In this document: in pieces, positions 7,863 through 15,995 of the stretch
Position numbering within the stretch: position 1 is the stretch's first letter
Layout: each line of letters opens with the position of its first letter
Assembly (NCBI GenBank): GCA_003326195.1
Contig: LXQE01000149.1
Coordinates: 1 to 36,535 of the forward strand
Reading direction: 5' to 3'
Source: Nostoc punctiforme NIES-2108
GTDB lineage: Bacteria > Cyanobacteriota > Cyanobacteriia > Cyanobacteriales > Nostocaceae
Length of the DNA: 36,535 bases
Translations under genes and position numbers: made by a program
Notes under the pieces: model-generated
What the model saw: only the letters and a program-made list of their open reading frames with translations
The model's database searches: none
Told to the model about the DNA's origin: nothing

Positions 7863-7990
7863 CTTCTGAGGGTCAACGTTCACCTTCAGAAGCTCAACTT
7901 CCACCTTCTGAGGGTCAACGATCACCTTCTGAGGCTCAACGCTCACCTTCAGAAGGTCAACTTCCATCTTCTGAGCGGTAAATTTTTACT
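7863..7990. repeat. Second 21-bp tandem repeat array
   Basis: Six units in exact 21-base register starting at 7863, 7884, 7905, 7926, 7947 and 7968 (the last diverged). There are two unit types: A (CTTCTGAGG then GTCAACGNTCAC) and B (CTTCAGAAG then CTCAACTTCCAC), in the order A B A A B A'. Adjacent A and B units pair: GAGCTTCTGA (7860-7869) is the perfect inverse of TCAGAAGCTC (7886-7895). The array ends about 40 bases before the permease start. Confidence 0.9.
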
Positions 7991-8025
7991 CCTCCGCTCC
8001 CTCATCGAAGAGAAGCTATCTTTAA

Positions 8026-9093
8026 ATGCAGCTTTGTTTGGGACGGATTATATTTAAAAAAAATACATATCTAAATTTGACTAGACCATTTCAGAAAATT
8101 TTTACTGAACACCGAGTATTTTGGGCTGTTTTACTCCTTGGTACAGCACTGGTAGTAACGCTAGCGCTGTCGCTTTCTCAAGGAGCAGTACCTTTAAATA
8201 TGTCGGAATTTTGGCAAGCCATTCTCCACAAAGGCGATCCGGTTAAACAGACAATTCTCTGGGATTTACGTCTACCGCGGATTACGGCTGCGATCGTTGT
8301 CGGCGCAGCTTTGGGAATGTCAGGAGCGTTGCTGCAAGGAATGTTACGTAATAGTCTTGCCGATCCATTTATTTTGGGCATTTCAGCAGGTGCAGGACTG
8401 CTTGTAATTCTGATGATTGTGTGCCAAATATTCCCGATCGCAATTCCTTTAGCAGCATGGATGGGAGCAATGTTAACTGCTGCGATCGTTATTTTACTCG
8501 GTCGTTCGGGGTCGGGAATTTCTGTTGAGCGCTTGATTTTAGGCGGAGTAGCGGTGAGTTCTTTATTTGGTGCTGTACAAAGTACATTGCTGCTTTTAGC
8601 TGAAGATGGGCAAATTCAAATTGCGCTCAGTTTCCTGGTTGGTAGTCTTAATGGGCGGGGTTGGCAAGAAATTGCTACAACTGGCCCTTATATCATCGTT
8701 GCATTGATCGGGGGATGCTTGCTGGCGCGATCGCTAAACATACTGGCTTTGGGAGATGATTTGGCTGTGAGTTTAGGGCTTTCGTTGACGCGATCGCGCC
8801 TATTAATTGGTGGTGTCGCCACTCTATTAGCCGCAGGTGCAGTCAGCATCAGTGGCTTGGTTGGATTTGTCGGTCTTGTTGTCCCTCACGGTGTCCGCCT
8901 CATTGTTGGTACAGATCATCGGTTTGTTTTACCACTTTCCGCCCTTGCAGGTGCATGGTTACTCACTTTTGCAGATTTACTCTCAAGACTAGGAGCAGTA
9001 GAACTACCAGTAGGTTCCGTCACTGCCTTGCTGGGTTCACCCCTGTTTATCTGGTTACTTTATCGTCGTTCTGCTGGGTTTAATAAATTTTGA
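8026..9093 (+). CDS. FecCD-family iron-siderophore ABC transporter permease
   Basis: An inner-membrane permease of the BtuC/FecCD family, moving siderophore-iron, heme or cobalamin. It has about nine hydrophobic segments in 355 aa, the usual length. Family signatures include LRLPRITAAIVVGAALGMSG, LLQGMLRNSLADPFILGIS, RLILGGVAVS, GFVGLVVPHGVRL and, at the end, VGSVTALLGSPLFIWLL. The start ATG has no clear Shine-Dalgarno. It is an orphan: no binding protein, second permease or ATPase touches it, but a FecE-type ATPase and a broken FecCD stump lie at 13840-15246 on the opposite strand. I infer that it may serve with that ATPase. Confidence 0.92.
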   Translation: MQLCLGRIIFKKNTYLNLTRPFQKIFTEHRVFWAVLLLGTALVVTLALSLSQGAVPLNMSEFWQAILHKGDPVKQTILWDLRLPRITAAIVVGAALGMSGALLQGMLRNSLADPFILGISAGAGLLVILMIVCQIFPIAIPLAAWMGAMLTAAIVILLGRSGSGISVERLILGGVAVSSLFGAVQSTLLLLAEDGQIQIALSFLVGSLNGRGWQEIATTGPYIIVALIGGCLLARSLNILALGDDLAVSLGLSLTRSRLLIGGVATLLAAGAVSISGLVGFVGLVVPHGVRLIVGTDHRFVLPLSALAGAWLLTFADLLSRLGAVELPVGSVTALLGSPLFIWLLYRRSAGFNKF

Positions 9094-9266
9094 GCGAGCA
9101 GACCGCTATCCATCCCCACCGTATATACGGATCGGGTTTTTTGCGCATTCTGATAAACTGAGACTAAAGCCTTCTTCAACTATTTAAGCCAAAATTCTCC
9201 ATAGACAAACACAGCGGTATAACCCTACTTTCTTATCCCCCCTGCCCCCCTGCTCCCTGCCCACTC

Positions 9267-9273
9267 AAGGAGG
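9267..9273 (+). promoter_or_regulatory. Strong ribosome binding site AAGGAGG
   Basis: A full anti-16S match 7 bases before ATG 9281. It favours that codon over the TTG at 9278. Confidence 0.8.
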
Positions 9274-9280
9274 TTAATTG

Positions 9281-10678
9281 ATGTTATGTGTTGAGGAATT
9301 AATCAACTTAGACCCATTTCAACAACTTCCCAAAGAGCGATTGCAGTGGGTTTGCGATCGCGCTCACACAGTTGAACTTTCTGCCGGAGAAGTGTTGTCC
9401 CATGAGGGAGACCCTGGATGTCGCTTATTTATCTTAGTCAAAGGTAAAATCAACATCACCCGCCGCAGTGAAGGAGTTGCAATTCCCATCGGGCAACACG
9501 AAGCCCCATCCTTTTTTGGTGAAATTCCAGTACTCACAGACGAACCTGCACCTGTGACAATGCGGGCATTTACAAATTGCCATATCTATGAAATGCAGGG
9601 AGAAGACTTTCGTAAACTGCTGCATGAATGTCGTGATTTTGAGCGGATGGTCTTCCGCATTATGCAACGTCGTGTCCGGGGGCTAGAGTCTTTCATTCGT
9701 GGGCGCGAAAAGATGGCAGCTTTAGGGACACTTGCCGCCGGTCTAGCTCACGAACTCAACAACCCAGCCGCAGCCCTGGTTCGGACTTTAAAAGAAATGC
9801 CAGCCGCCATCTTAGAGTTACAACGAATGAACTTAGTTTATGGGCAACGCAATGTTGAGGAAGCCCATACTCAACATTGGTTGAGAGTACGCGATCTAGG
9901 CTATGATGCGATTTTGAATAATCGCCTAGATCCGGTGACACTAAGCGATCGCGAAGACATATTGCTGGAATGGTTAGAAGACTATGGTGTGAACCAAGCA
10001 TGGAAATTAGCAGAACCTTTAGCGGAAGGTGGTGTTGAGGTTGAAACCCTAGACCAACTTATGGAACGTTGGCGCAACGACGACACAGAATTGCGAGAAA
10101 TGGGATTGCACTGGCTAGCACTTTCCTTTGAAGTTATGTCAATGATTAAACATGGTTTGCGAGGATCTGAGAGGATTTCCGAACTTGTGCAATCAATGAA
10201 GTCTTATTCTTACCTAGATCAAGGCACTCAGCAAGAAGTAGATATACATCAAGGCTTAGAAGATACCTTGCGATTGTTTGCTCATAAACTCAAATGCGGT
10301 GTCCAAGTGCAACGCAATTACGATCGAAGTCTTCCAAAAATCCTTGCCTATGGCAGCGAACTGAATCAGGTGTGGACGAACTTAATTGACAACGCCATTG
10401 ATGCAATGGATGGTAAAGGACTGCTAGAAATTACAACACATCATTGCGATCGCTATGCCCATATTGACATCATCGATTCTGGCAGTGGAATTTCACCTGA
10501 AATTAAAACCCGCATTTTTGAACCTTTCTTCACCACCAAATCAGTGGGGCATGGTTCAGGACTTGGTTTAGAAACCGTTCGCCGAATTGTAGAAAATCGC
10601 CATCACGGTACGCTTTCATTTGAGTCGCAGTCAGGCAGAACTTGTTTCACTATTTGCCTACCCTTATCAAATCAATGA
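9281..10678 (+). CDS. Sensor histidine kinase with cyclic-nucleotide-binding-type sensor domain
   Basis: A soluble two-component sensor of 465 aa. Residues 1-125 form a cNMP-binding-type beta barrel (EGDPGCRLFILVKGKINI, FFGEIPVLTDEPAPVT), so the signal is probably a cyclic nucleotide or other small ligand. The H-box is ALGTLAAGLAHELNNPAAAL, with phospho-acceptor His near residue 157. The ATPase domain has the N-box LIDNAIDAM, DSGSGIS, the F-box FEPFFTTK and GHGSGLGLETVRRIV. No membrane segment or receiver domain is present, and no response regulator is nearby, so the partner is unknown. A long insertion (about residues 170-280) separates the H-box helix from the second dimerisation helix. ATG 9281 is chosen over TTG 9278 because of the AAGGAGG spacing. 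Confidence 0.93.
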   Translation: MLCVEELINLDPFQQLPKERLQWVCDRAHTVELSAGEVLSHEGDPGCRLFILVKGKINITRRSEGVAIPIGQHEAPSFFGEIPVLTDEPAPVTMRAFTNCHIYEMQGEDFRKLLHECRDFERMVFRIMQRRVRGLESFIRGREKMAALGTLAAGLAHELNNPAAALVRTLKEMPAAILELQRMNLVYGQRNVEEAHTQHWLRVRDLGYDAILNNRLDPVTLSDREDILLEWLEDYGVNQAWKLAEPLAEGGVEVETLDQLMERWRNDDTELREMGLHWLALSFEVMSMIKHGLRGSERISELVQSMKSYSYLDQGTQQEVDIHQGLEDTLRLFAHKLKCGVQVQRNYDRSLPKILAYGSELNQVWTNLIDNAIDAMDGKGLLEITTHHCDRYAHIDIIDSGSGISPEIKTRIFEPFFTTKSVGHGSGLGLETVRRIVENRHHGTLSFESQSGRTCFTICLPLSNQ

Positions 10679-10707
10679 ATTAATAAGCGATGGCATTAAA
10701 AATGAAA

Positions 10708-10726
10708 TGGGAACCAATGGTTCCCA
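10708..10726. terminator. Palindrome after the histidine kinase gene
   Basis: TGGGAACC-AAT-GGTTCCCA, a perfect 8-bp dyad 30 bases after the stop codon. It has no T-run, so it could be a factor-aided terminator or a protein-binding site. Confidence 0.4.
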
Positions 10727-10789
10727 AATGAATATTTCCGTTAGACTTCTAGTTTCTTATTCTCTCCGACACTAGAATTCGTTTTATAG

Positions 10790-10907
10790 TTATAACTCAA
10801 TACAGTTCAGATCACCCCAAAACCCTCATGTAGAGACGCGATAAATCGCGTCTGAAAACACCAATTATCTACACTAATAGCCCTTCACCCAAGGTATTGA
10901 GTTATAA
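10790..10907. mobile_element. MITE family D, 118 bp
   Basis: Perfect 14-bp terminal inverted repeats TTATAACTCAATAC (10790-10803) and GTATTGAGTTATAA (10894-10907). Inside is a tight hairpin, AGACGCGAT/ATCGCGTCT (10834-10853), with a 2-base loop. No coding capacity. Confidence 0.7.
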
Positions 10908-10930
10908 ATAAAATGTTGTGGTAAAAGGAA

Positions 10931-11059
10931 TTATTTATCTGATAATTCTGGTCTTGTGGGCTGTTGATCGGAGTTAATAAACTCAGTCTTAGGTGGTTTT
11001 CCTATTGTATTAGGAGGTTGTTTTTTGGTTTTGGTTTGTGGGTTATTATTCTCGCTCAT
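10931..11059 (-). CDS. Small hydrophilic ORF, 42 aa
   Basis: A short reading frame from ATG 11059 to TAA 10931. It is supported by a strong AAGGAGA at 11069-11075, 9 bases upstream. The peptide begins MSENNNPQTKTKKQPPNT and is rich in Asn, Gln, Pro and Lys, with no hydrophobic stretch, so it is likely disordered and cytoplasmic. I do not recognise it. The ribosome binding site and full-length open frame are better than chance, but coding is not proven. It lies alone between the MITE (on its 3' side) and the SLH-vWA gene, transcribed away from the latter. Confidence 0.55.
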   Translation of the reverse strand: MSENNNPQTKTKKQPPNTIGKPPKTEFINSDQQPTRPELSDK

Positions 11060-11480
11060 GTTAATTTATCTCCTTAATAACGTCTTTTAATTATTTGGGT
11101 ATTTTAAGATTTCTTGCTTGGAGTTGGTAAAGCAAAAAGTTCCGTGAACGCAGTCAGTTTGTGTTCTGATGATTATGACTTCAAGGGATGTTATCGCAAT
11201 TCCGTAATCCTGTTAAAAACTTTTGATATTGTGCCCTTTTGCTGGCTGGTGATGTTGTAAATGAGTATCTGGAGTGAAGCAACTGAGTAATTTACTTAAC
11301 TCAGATTATTAGCCGATACCAAGAAATACTGTTATATTCCCTAATGCTAGACGGGAATAGTTCGTGTTGTATAAGTTACAGTTACCAAAACTGAAACGGT
11401 TATCAAATCCCAAGCTGCTTAAGACTATTCTGAGTAAATACTCAAATGTGACAGAAAAAATTTAGTGTGAGGATTTAGCC
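11060..11480. other. Non-coding region between small ORF and SLH-vWA gene
   Basis: About 420 bases that should hold two divergent promoters. I see no gene, clear repeat or recognisable operator apart from the small-ORF ribosome binding site. Confidence 0.4.
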
Positions 11481-13550
11481 ATGTCTTACCCGATTCCATC
11501 CAAAATGTGGCAGCGAGTCAGTATTGGAATATTGTTTTTATTGATACCGTCAGTCGGAATTGCCGTTTTACGTCAGTCTGTGACGGTTGCAGTTCCAGCC
11601 AATCAGACTCCTGCCAGTTCTACTCCAAAAACTTCCATTCTACCCAATCACCCTGACTACCAAGCACTCCAGGCATTGGTGCAACAGTATAGTTGTGTCG
11701 TCCCCGTCCAAAATTTTGGCACTCTTCCTGTAACCCGGACTGAATTTGCTACAGTCTTGAATGCCTGTGTGAATCGGAGCAATGAGCTAATAGCGACTGA
11801 TCCCAAGATAGTTACCCCAGCAGATATGAAAATTCTGCAACGCTTGCAGTCAGAATTTGCACCGGAGTTAGCAACCCTAAAAAGTCCGATAGATGAATTG
11901 GAAGCTCGTAGTCCCATCACTCCGGCTCAGACTACCAGAGAACGGACTCAAACTGAATCTACCCGAAAGACTCAACCTTTACCTACAGCCCTACCCCTTA
12001 GTATTCCGTCTGGCTTATCTGTGCAGGATCAAGTTGCTAACCGTGCGAATATGCCTAAACTCCAAACTCGTGGCAGTATTGGAAGGGTTGCCCCGGAACC
12101 ACAAATAGGTAGCAGATTCAATACAGAAAACTACAACCGGATTGAAGATAATCCCTTTCATCGCGTCGGTAACGATCCTCTTTCCACCTTTTCCATTGAT
12201 GTAGATACAGCATCTTATAGCAACGTGCGACGGTTTATTACTCAAGGGAAATTACCACCCAAGGATGCAGTGCGAATTGAGGAATTAATCAATTATTTTA
12301 CCTACAATTATCCCCAACCAAAAGGCGATCGCCCTTTTTCCGTCACCACTGAAGTTGCTGCTGCTCCCTGGAATCCTCAACACAAGCTGGTACAGGTGGG
12401 TTTGCAAGGTAAACGTCTAGAAAGCAAAACCTTACCACCCAGCAACTTAGTATTTCTAATTGATGTCTCCGGTTCTATGGATGACCCGAACAAATTACCC
12501 TTAGTGCAACAGTCGCTCAAATTGTTGGTGAATCAACTGCGTCCTGAAGACCGGGTAAGTTTGGTAGTCTATGCTGGGAATGCTGGATTGGTGTTACCTG
12601 CCACTGCTGGTAGTCAGAAATCAACAATTCTGGCAGCGATTGACCGCTTAAAGGCTGGAGGCTCGACTGCTGGTGGTCAGGGCATAGAACTAGCTTACAA
12701 GATAGCCAAAGAAAGCTTCCTCAAGTCTGGTAATAACAGAGTAATTTTAGCTACCGATGGAGATTTTAACGTTGGGGTTTCCAGTGATGGCGACCTGACA
12801 CGATTAATTGAACAAAAGCGAGAGCAAGGAATTTTCCTGACGGTGTTGGGATTTGGTACTGGCAATTATAAGGACGGAAAAATGGAACAACTGGCTGATA
12901 AGGGTAACGGTAACTACGCTTACATCGATACCCTATTGGAAGCCAAAAAAGTTTTAGTTAACGATCTCAGGGGAACTCTGTTTACCATTGCCAAGGATGT
13001 GAAAATTCAGGTGGAATTTAATCCGGCGAAAGTTCAGGCATATCGCTTGATTGGTTACGAAAACCGCCTGCTGCAAAACCAGGATTTTAATGACGACAAG
13101 AAAGATGCAGGAGATATTGGGGCTGGTCATTCTGTGACAGCGCTTTATGAAATAATTCCTACTGGTACAAAAAGCGATGTGAAACTCCCAGAGATAGACC
13201 CTTTGCGGTATCAGCGTTCTGGTGAAACTGTCTCGGATGCTGCTGGTAATGAGTTGATGCAGGTGAAACTGCGCTATAAGTTGCCCCAGGACAGCACCAG
13301 TCAACTAATTACTCAAACCATCCAAGATAATGATTTGAGAGCCGACCAGATACCCTCCACAAACCTGAGATTTGCCGCTGCGGTAGCTACCTTTGGGATG
13401 GTGCTGCGTGACTCTGAGTATAAGGGAGATGCTAGTTATGATTTGGTGATGAAATTGGCAAGCCAAGGGAAGGAGGAAGACCAGGAGGGCTATCGGGGTG
13501 AGTTTATTCGCCTAGTGGAGCAATCTAGAGGGTTGATTACAAGAAAATGA
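11481..13550 (+). CDS. SLH-domain / von Willebrand A (YfbK-like) exported protein
   Basis: A 689-aa protein in three parts. Residues 1-36 carry a positively charged start and hydrophobic segment (signal peptide or anchor). Residues 54-143 match the SLH-plus-coil N-terminus of cyanobacterial OprB-type porins: HPDYQALQALVQQYSCV, TRTEFATVLNACVNRSNELI, then the heptad-like ILQRLQSEFAPELATLKSPIDELEAR region. In porins this segment binds peptidoglycan. After a Pro/Thr-rich linker, residues 224-689 are the YfbK-type vWA protein, with FSIDVDTASYSNVRRF and metal-site motif DVSGSMD (Asp328). The C-terminal block containing AAVATFGMVLRDSEYKG matches DUF3520. A periplasmic, wall-anchored protein is inferred; its ligand is unknown. 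GAGGA lies 7 bases before ATG. Confidence 0.9.
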   Translation: MSYPIPSKMWQRVSIGILFLLIPSVGIAVLRQSVTVAVPANQTPASSTPKTSILPNHPDYQALQALVQQYSCVVPVQNFGTLPVTRTEFATVLNACVNRSNELIATDPKIVTPADMKILQRLQSEFAPELATLKSPIDELEARSPITPAQTTRERTQTESTRKTQPLPTALPLSIPSGLSVQDQVANRANMPKLQTRGSIGRVAPEPQIGSRFNTENYNRIEDNPFHRVGNDPLSTFSIDVDTASYSNVRRFITQGKLPPKDAVRIEELINYFTYNYPQPKGDRPFSVTTEVAAAPWNPQHKLVQVGLQGKRLESKTLPPSNLVFLIDVSGSMDDPNKLPLVQQSLKLLVNQLRPEDRVSLVVYAGNAGLVLPATAGSQKSTILAAIDRLKAGGSTAGGQGIELAYKIAKESFLKSGNNRVILATDGDFNVGVSSDGDLTRLIEQKREQGIFLTVLGFGTGNYKDGKMEQLADKGNGNYAYIDTLLEAKKVLVNDLRGTLFTIAKDVKIQVEFNPAKVQAYRLIGYENRLLQNQDFNDDKKDAGDIGAGHSVTALYEIIPTGTKSDVKLPEIDPLRYQRSGETVSDAAGNELMQVKLRYKLPQDSTSQLITQTIQDNDLRADQIPSTNLRFAAAVATFGMVLRDSEYKGDASYDLVMKLASQGKEEDQEGYRGEFIRLVEQSRGLITRK

Positions 13551-13839
13551 TTTTAGACCACAACTGAGACGGGGAGTAGGGAGTGGTGTAGTTCAATTAC
13601 TGGAAAACCGCTGTAATATCTTAGAGATATTCACAATCCACATCAAAATAGCGATCGCTCTCCACTGTATTAGATATCTGCAATAAATATAGCAATTTAA
13701 TTTCAGAAGAGAGCATTGCATATCTGCGAGATGTTTTTTAATCGCTGCTAGTCAGAAAAATTATTCCCTACTCTGCAAGACGAGAAGGAAGAAATGCTTA
13801 ACTGAACTGTATTCTGCTGTGTAAGGTTTTTATTTGTTT
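13551..13839. other. Convergent intergenic region
   Basis: No gene seen. A small AT-rich dyad AATATCT-TAG-AGATATT at 13615-13631 might help end transcription. GGAAAACCGCTGTAAT near 13602 resembles an end of the family C MITE, possibly a degraded remnant. Confidence 0.35.
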
Positions 13840-14661
13840 CTATTTTCTCCCCTTTCTTCCTACTGGTATACACATCGGTGTACCTGAAACTGGGTCTGGG
13901 ATAACCTGACATTCCAATCCAAACACCTCCCTTACCATCTTTTCAGTGATCACCAAATTAGGTTCGCCCACAGCAAAAATTTGACCTTCTTTCACCGCTA
14001 CCAAATAATCAGCATAACGACAGGCGTGATTCAAATCATGTAACACCATGACAATCGTTCGTCCCTGGTTTTGGTTCAAATCATACAATAAATCTAAAAC
14101 TTCTATTTGGTGCGCCAAATCTAAAAAAGTAGTTGGTTCATCTAACAATAAAATATCCGTATCTTGAGCTAATGCCATTGCAATCCAAGCACGTTGTCGC
14201 TGTCCACCAGAAAGAGTATCTAACTCGCGTTCTCCCAAGTATTTAATCCCAGTAATTTCTAACGCTAATTCTACTAATCTTTCATCTTCTTTTGTCCACT
14301 GCTGCAACCAACTTTGATAAGGAAATCTTCCACAAGCTACCAAATCTCGAACGGTTAATCCTTCTGGCGCAACGGGGCCTTGGGTAAGAATTCCTAACTT
14401 TTTAGCAACATCTTTTGTTGACAGCTTAAATACATCTATTGTATCTAAATAAATTGTGCCAATACGAGGTTTTAATAATCTTGCTAAACCCCTTAATAAA
14501 GTAGATTTTCCAGAGCCATTTGCACCAACTAAAGCAGTTATTTTTCCTGGTGGTATATCTAAATCTAAATGCTTAATAATAGTTATATTATCATAACCCA
14601 AAGTCAAACTCTTCGCTGACATTTGGTAATGTTGATTGTCGCTCAATAATGACATTGACAT
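13840..14661 (-). CDS. FecE-type siderophore ABC transporter ATPase
   Basis: A complete cytoplasmic ATPase of 273 aa that would power FecCD-type uptake. It shows Walker [10 protein letters not shown], the Q-loop region [16 protein letters not shown], signature [10 protein letters not shown], Walker [11 protein letters not shown]-loop FLDLAHQ and switch His in [28 protein letters not shown] is typical of the iron-siderophore/heme subclass. The start is ATG 14661 (a second ATG two codons on is possible), with no visible Shine-Dalgarno. Its natural permease partner just upstream survives only as a stump (14974-15246), with a MITE between them, so it may have lost its promoter or partner. The reading frame itself is intact. 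Confidence 0.93.
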   Translation of the reverse strand: MSMSLLSDNQHYQMSAKSLTLGYDNITIIKHLDLDIPPGKITALVGANGSGKSTLLRGLARLLKPRIGTIYLDTIDVFKLSTKDVAKKLGILTQGPVAPEGLTVRDLVACGRFPYQSWLQQWTKEDERLVELALEITGIKYLGERELDTLSGGQRQRAWIAMALAQDTDILLLDEPTTFLDLAHQIEVLDLLYDLNQNQGRTIVMVLHDLNHACRYADYLVAVKEGQIFAVGEPNLVITEKMVREVFGLECQVIPDPVSGTPMCIPVGRKGRK

Positions 14662-14709
14662 AATTAAATTTTAGAGAATATTTTGATAATTTTGTAAGTA
14701 TGTAATATC

Positions 14710-14883
14710 ATGTCCGCTTGATTACTGAATTAAACCCAAAGAACCCAACCCCGCTAAGGCAGCGCTTTGTTTCCCTTCCCGTAGGTAGGGGATTAAGGGG
14801 AGCCAGCGCAACGCGGTTATGGCATGAGCAACTGGCGTGTAGAGTGCAAGGACTATGGGAATCATAACTAATTACCTGGACAT
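14710..14883. mobile_element. MITE family A, copy 2
   Basis: Same ends as copy 1: ATGTCCGCTTGATTACT at 14710 and AATTACCTGGACAT ending 14883, with the shared inner tract AATCATAACTAATTAC. It has no nested insertion, and its 174 bp compare with about 158 bp for copy 1 once the nested element is removed. It sits between the FecCD stump and the FecE-type ATPase gene. Confidence 0.75.
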
Positions 14884-14973
14884 GACATATCACACTATTC
14901 GCTTTTATTAATGCTACACCTAAATTAGAATTTTTACTTACTTAGTATTAAGTATACTAAACTAGGTTTTGTT

Positions 14974-15246
14974 TCACAGATTTTGAATTAGTAAATAAAC
15001 ACAATATGGGGCACCAATCATGGTAACAATTACGCAAGTAATTTCGATATGAGCAAAAATAATTCTGCCGATAAAATCAGATAAAACCACAATCATTGCT
15101 CCTGTGATTACCGCTACTGGAATCAAACCTTGATGATTTCCATCTACTAATTGACGGGCAATATGGGGAGCAATTAAACCCGCAACGGGAAATGTTAGGG
15201 ATGACAACAATCCTCTGGCTGGTGAGGGAACTGATCTACTAATTGT
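14974..15246 (-). pseudogene. FecCD permease, C-terminal stump
   Basis: The last ~80 codons of a FecCD permease remain: VAGLIAPHIARQLVDGNHQ (family GxVxPHxxR block), a helix through GAMIVVLSDFIGRIIF, and the closing GAPYCVYLLI. A whole permease needs about 330 residues. Upstream the frame closes at 15249 (TGA), with no start except a TTG, and runs directly into the preceding gene, so about 250 codons are deleted. The typical ELPVGIVTA loop near the end has also drifted to EITCVIVTM. It is probably non-functional. The surviving ATPase downstream shows what the operon once contained. Confidence 0.85.
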
Positions 15247-15973
15247 TCAAATTACTGACTTCAAGCAGTTTAATTGTTGCTTGTGAAGATAAGCCAACAC
15301 AAGCTGCTAGTTCTTCTAATGCCAAGCGATCGCGTGCGTTTGTATTTAGCATCTGCGTTGCCGCTGCAACATATTCAGGATTAGCCATTAGACTAACTCG
15401 ATCGGGTAAAGTTACTTGGGAATTCATGCTAGCAATCCGCTCAGTTTTTGCTCCCGCAAGGGCTAGCTGTTGCATTTGATAAGCGGCTATTTTCGTAGCT
15501 TGACGGGCTTGTAAGTAAGCAAGGTAGTATTGTACAACTGCTACCCGTTTTTGCTGTTTAACTTCATGCCACCGAGTTTTTCTTATCGGTAATTGCTGAA
15601 TTATATTCAAAAGTTTAATCGGGTCAATTGTCATTGCGATCGCAAAACTACGTTGACTTTCGGATGTTACATCGGGCAAGTTATAGTTGGTCTTGGTTTG
15701 AGATGGTGAAAATTCAACACTCAAAACATCGGTGAAAGCACTCCATCCCATAGCGGCTTTTGCCTCCTGTACCTGCGAAGACTGACGCTGGGCGATCGCA
15801 ACTAACTGCTCAATAATTTTCAGATCGCGATCGCTAATCTCAGTCTGAAGAATTTGTGGTTCATCATTATTCAGTTGTTTGTTTTCTGATAACGCTGGCA
15901 AAGAAATACCAGCAAGCGTTATCAAAAGAACAATCTTCCAACTGTACAGGCAGACTTTTGATGGATAACTCAT
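15239..15973 (-). CDS. Exported helical protein of unknown function, 244 aa
   Basis: I do not recognise a firm family. The start is ATG 15973, giving MSYPSKVCLYSWKIVLLITLAGISLPALS, a good signal peptide; the longer open frame upstream overlaps the acylase gene and is rejected. Residues 45-245 are mostly helical and charged, with heptad-like runs (RDLKIIEQLVAIAQRQSSQVQEAKAAMG, RVAVVQYYLAYLQARQATKIAAYQMQQL) and AAATQMLNTNARDRLALEELAACVGLS. The general look recalls TolC-like periplasmic helices, but that is weak. It begins 22 bases after the acylase stop on the same strand, so the two are probably cotranscribed. It overlaps the 5' edge of the permease stump; its C-terminus may have been affected by that deletion. 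Confidence 0.75.
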   Translation of the reverse strand: MSYPSKVCLYSWKIVLLITLAGISLPALSENKQLNNDEPQILQTEISDRDLKIIEQLVAIAQRQSSQVQEAKAAMGWSAFTDVLSVEFSPSQTKTNYNLPDVTSESQRSFAIAMTIDPIKLLNIIQQLPIRKTRWHEVKQQKRVAVVQYYLAYLQARQATKIAAYQMQQLALAGAKTERIASMNSQVTLPDRVSLMANPEYVAAATQMLNTNARDRLALEELAACVGLSSQATIKLLEVSNLNN

Positions 15974-15995
15974 AGTTAATAACTGGGCGTAGCTC

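Noticed and set aside
8026..9093. Cobalamin-specific permease (btuC)
   Set aside because: The FecCD/BtuC family cannot be split by eye, and no cobalamin riboswitch or cobalamin genes are seen upstream.
14708..14893. 61-aa minus-strand frame
   Set aside because: It lies within MITE A copy 2 and shows no protein-like pattern.
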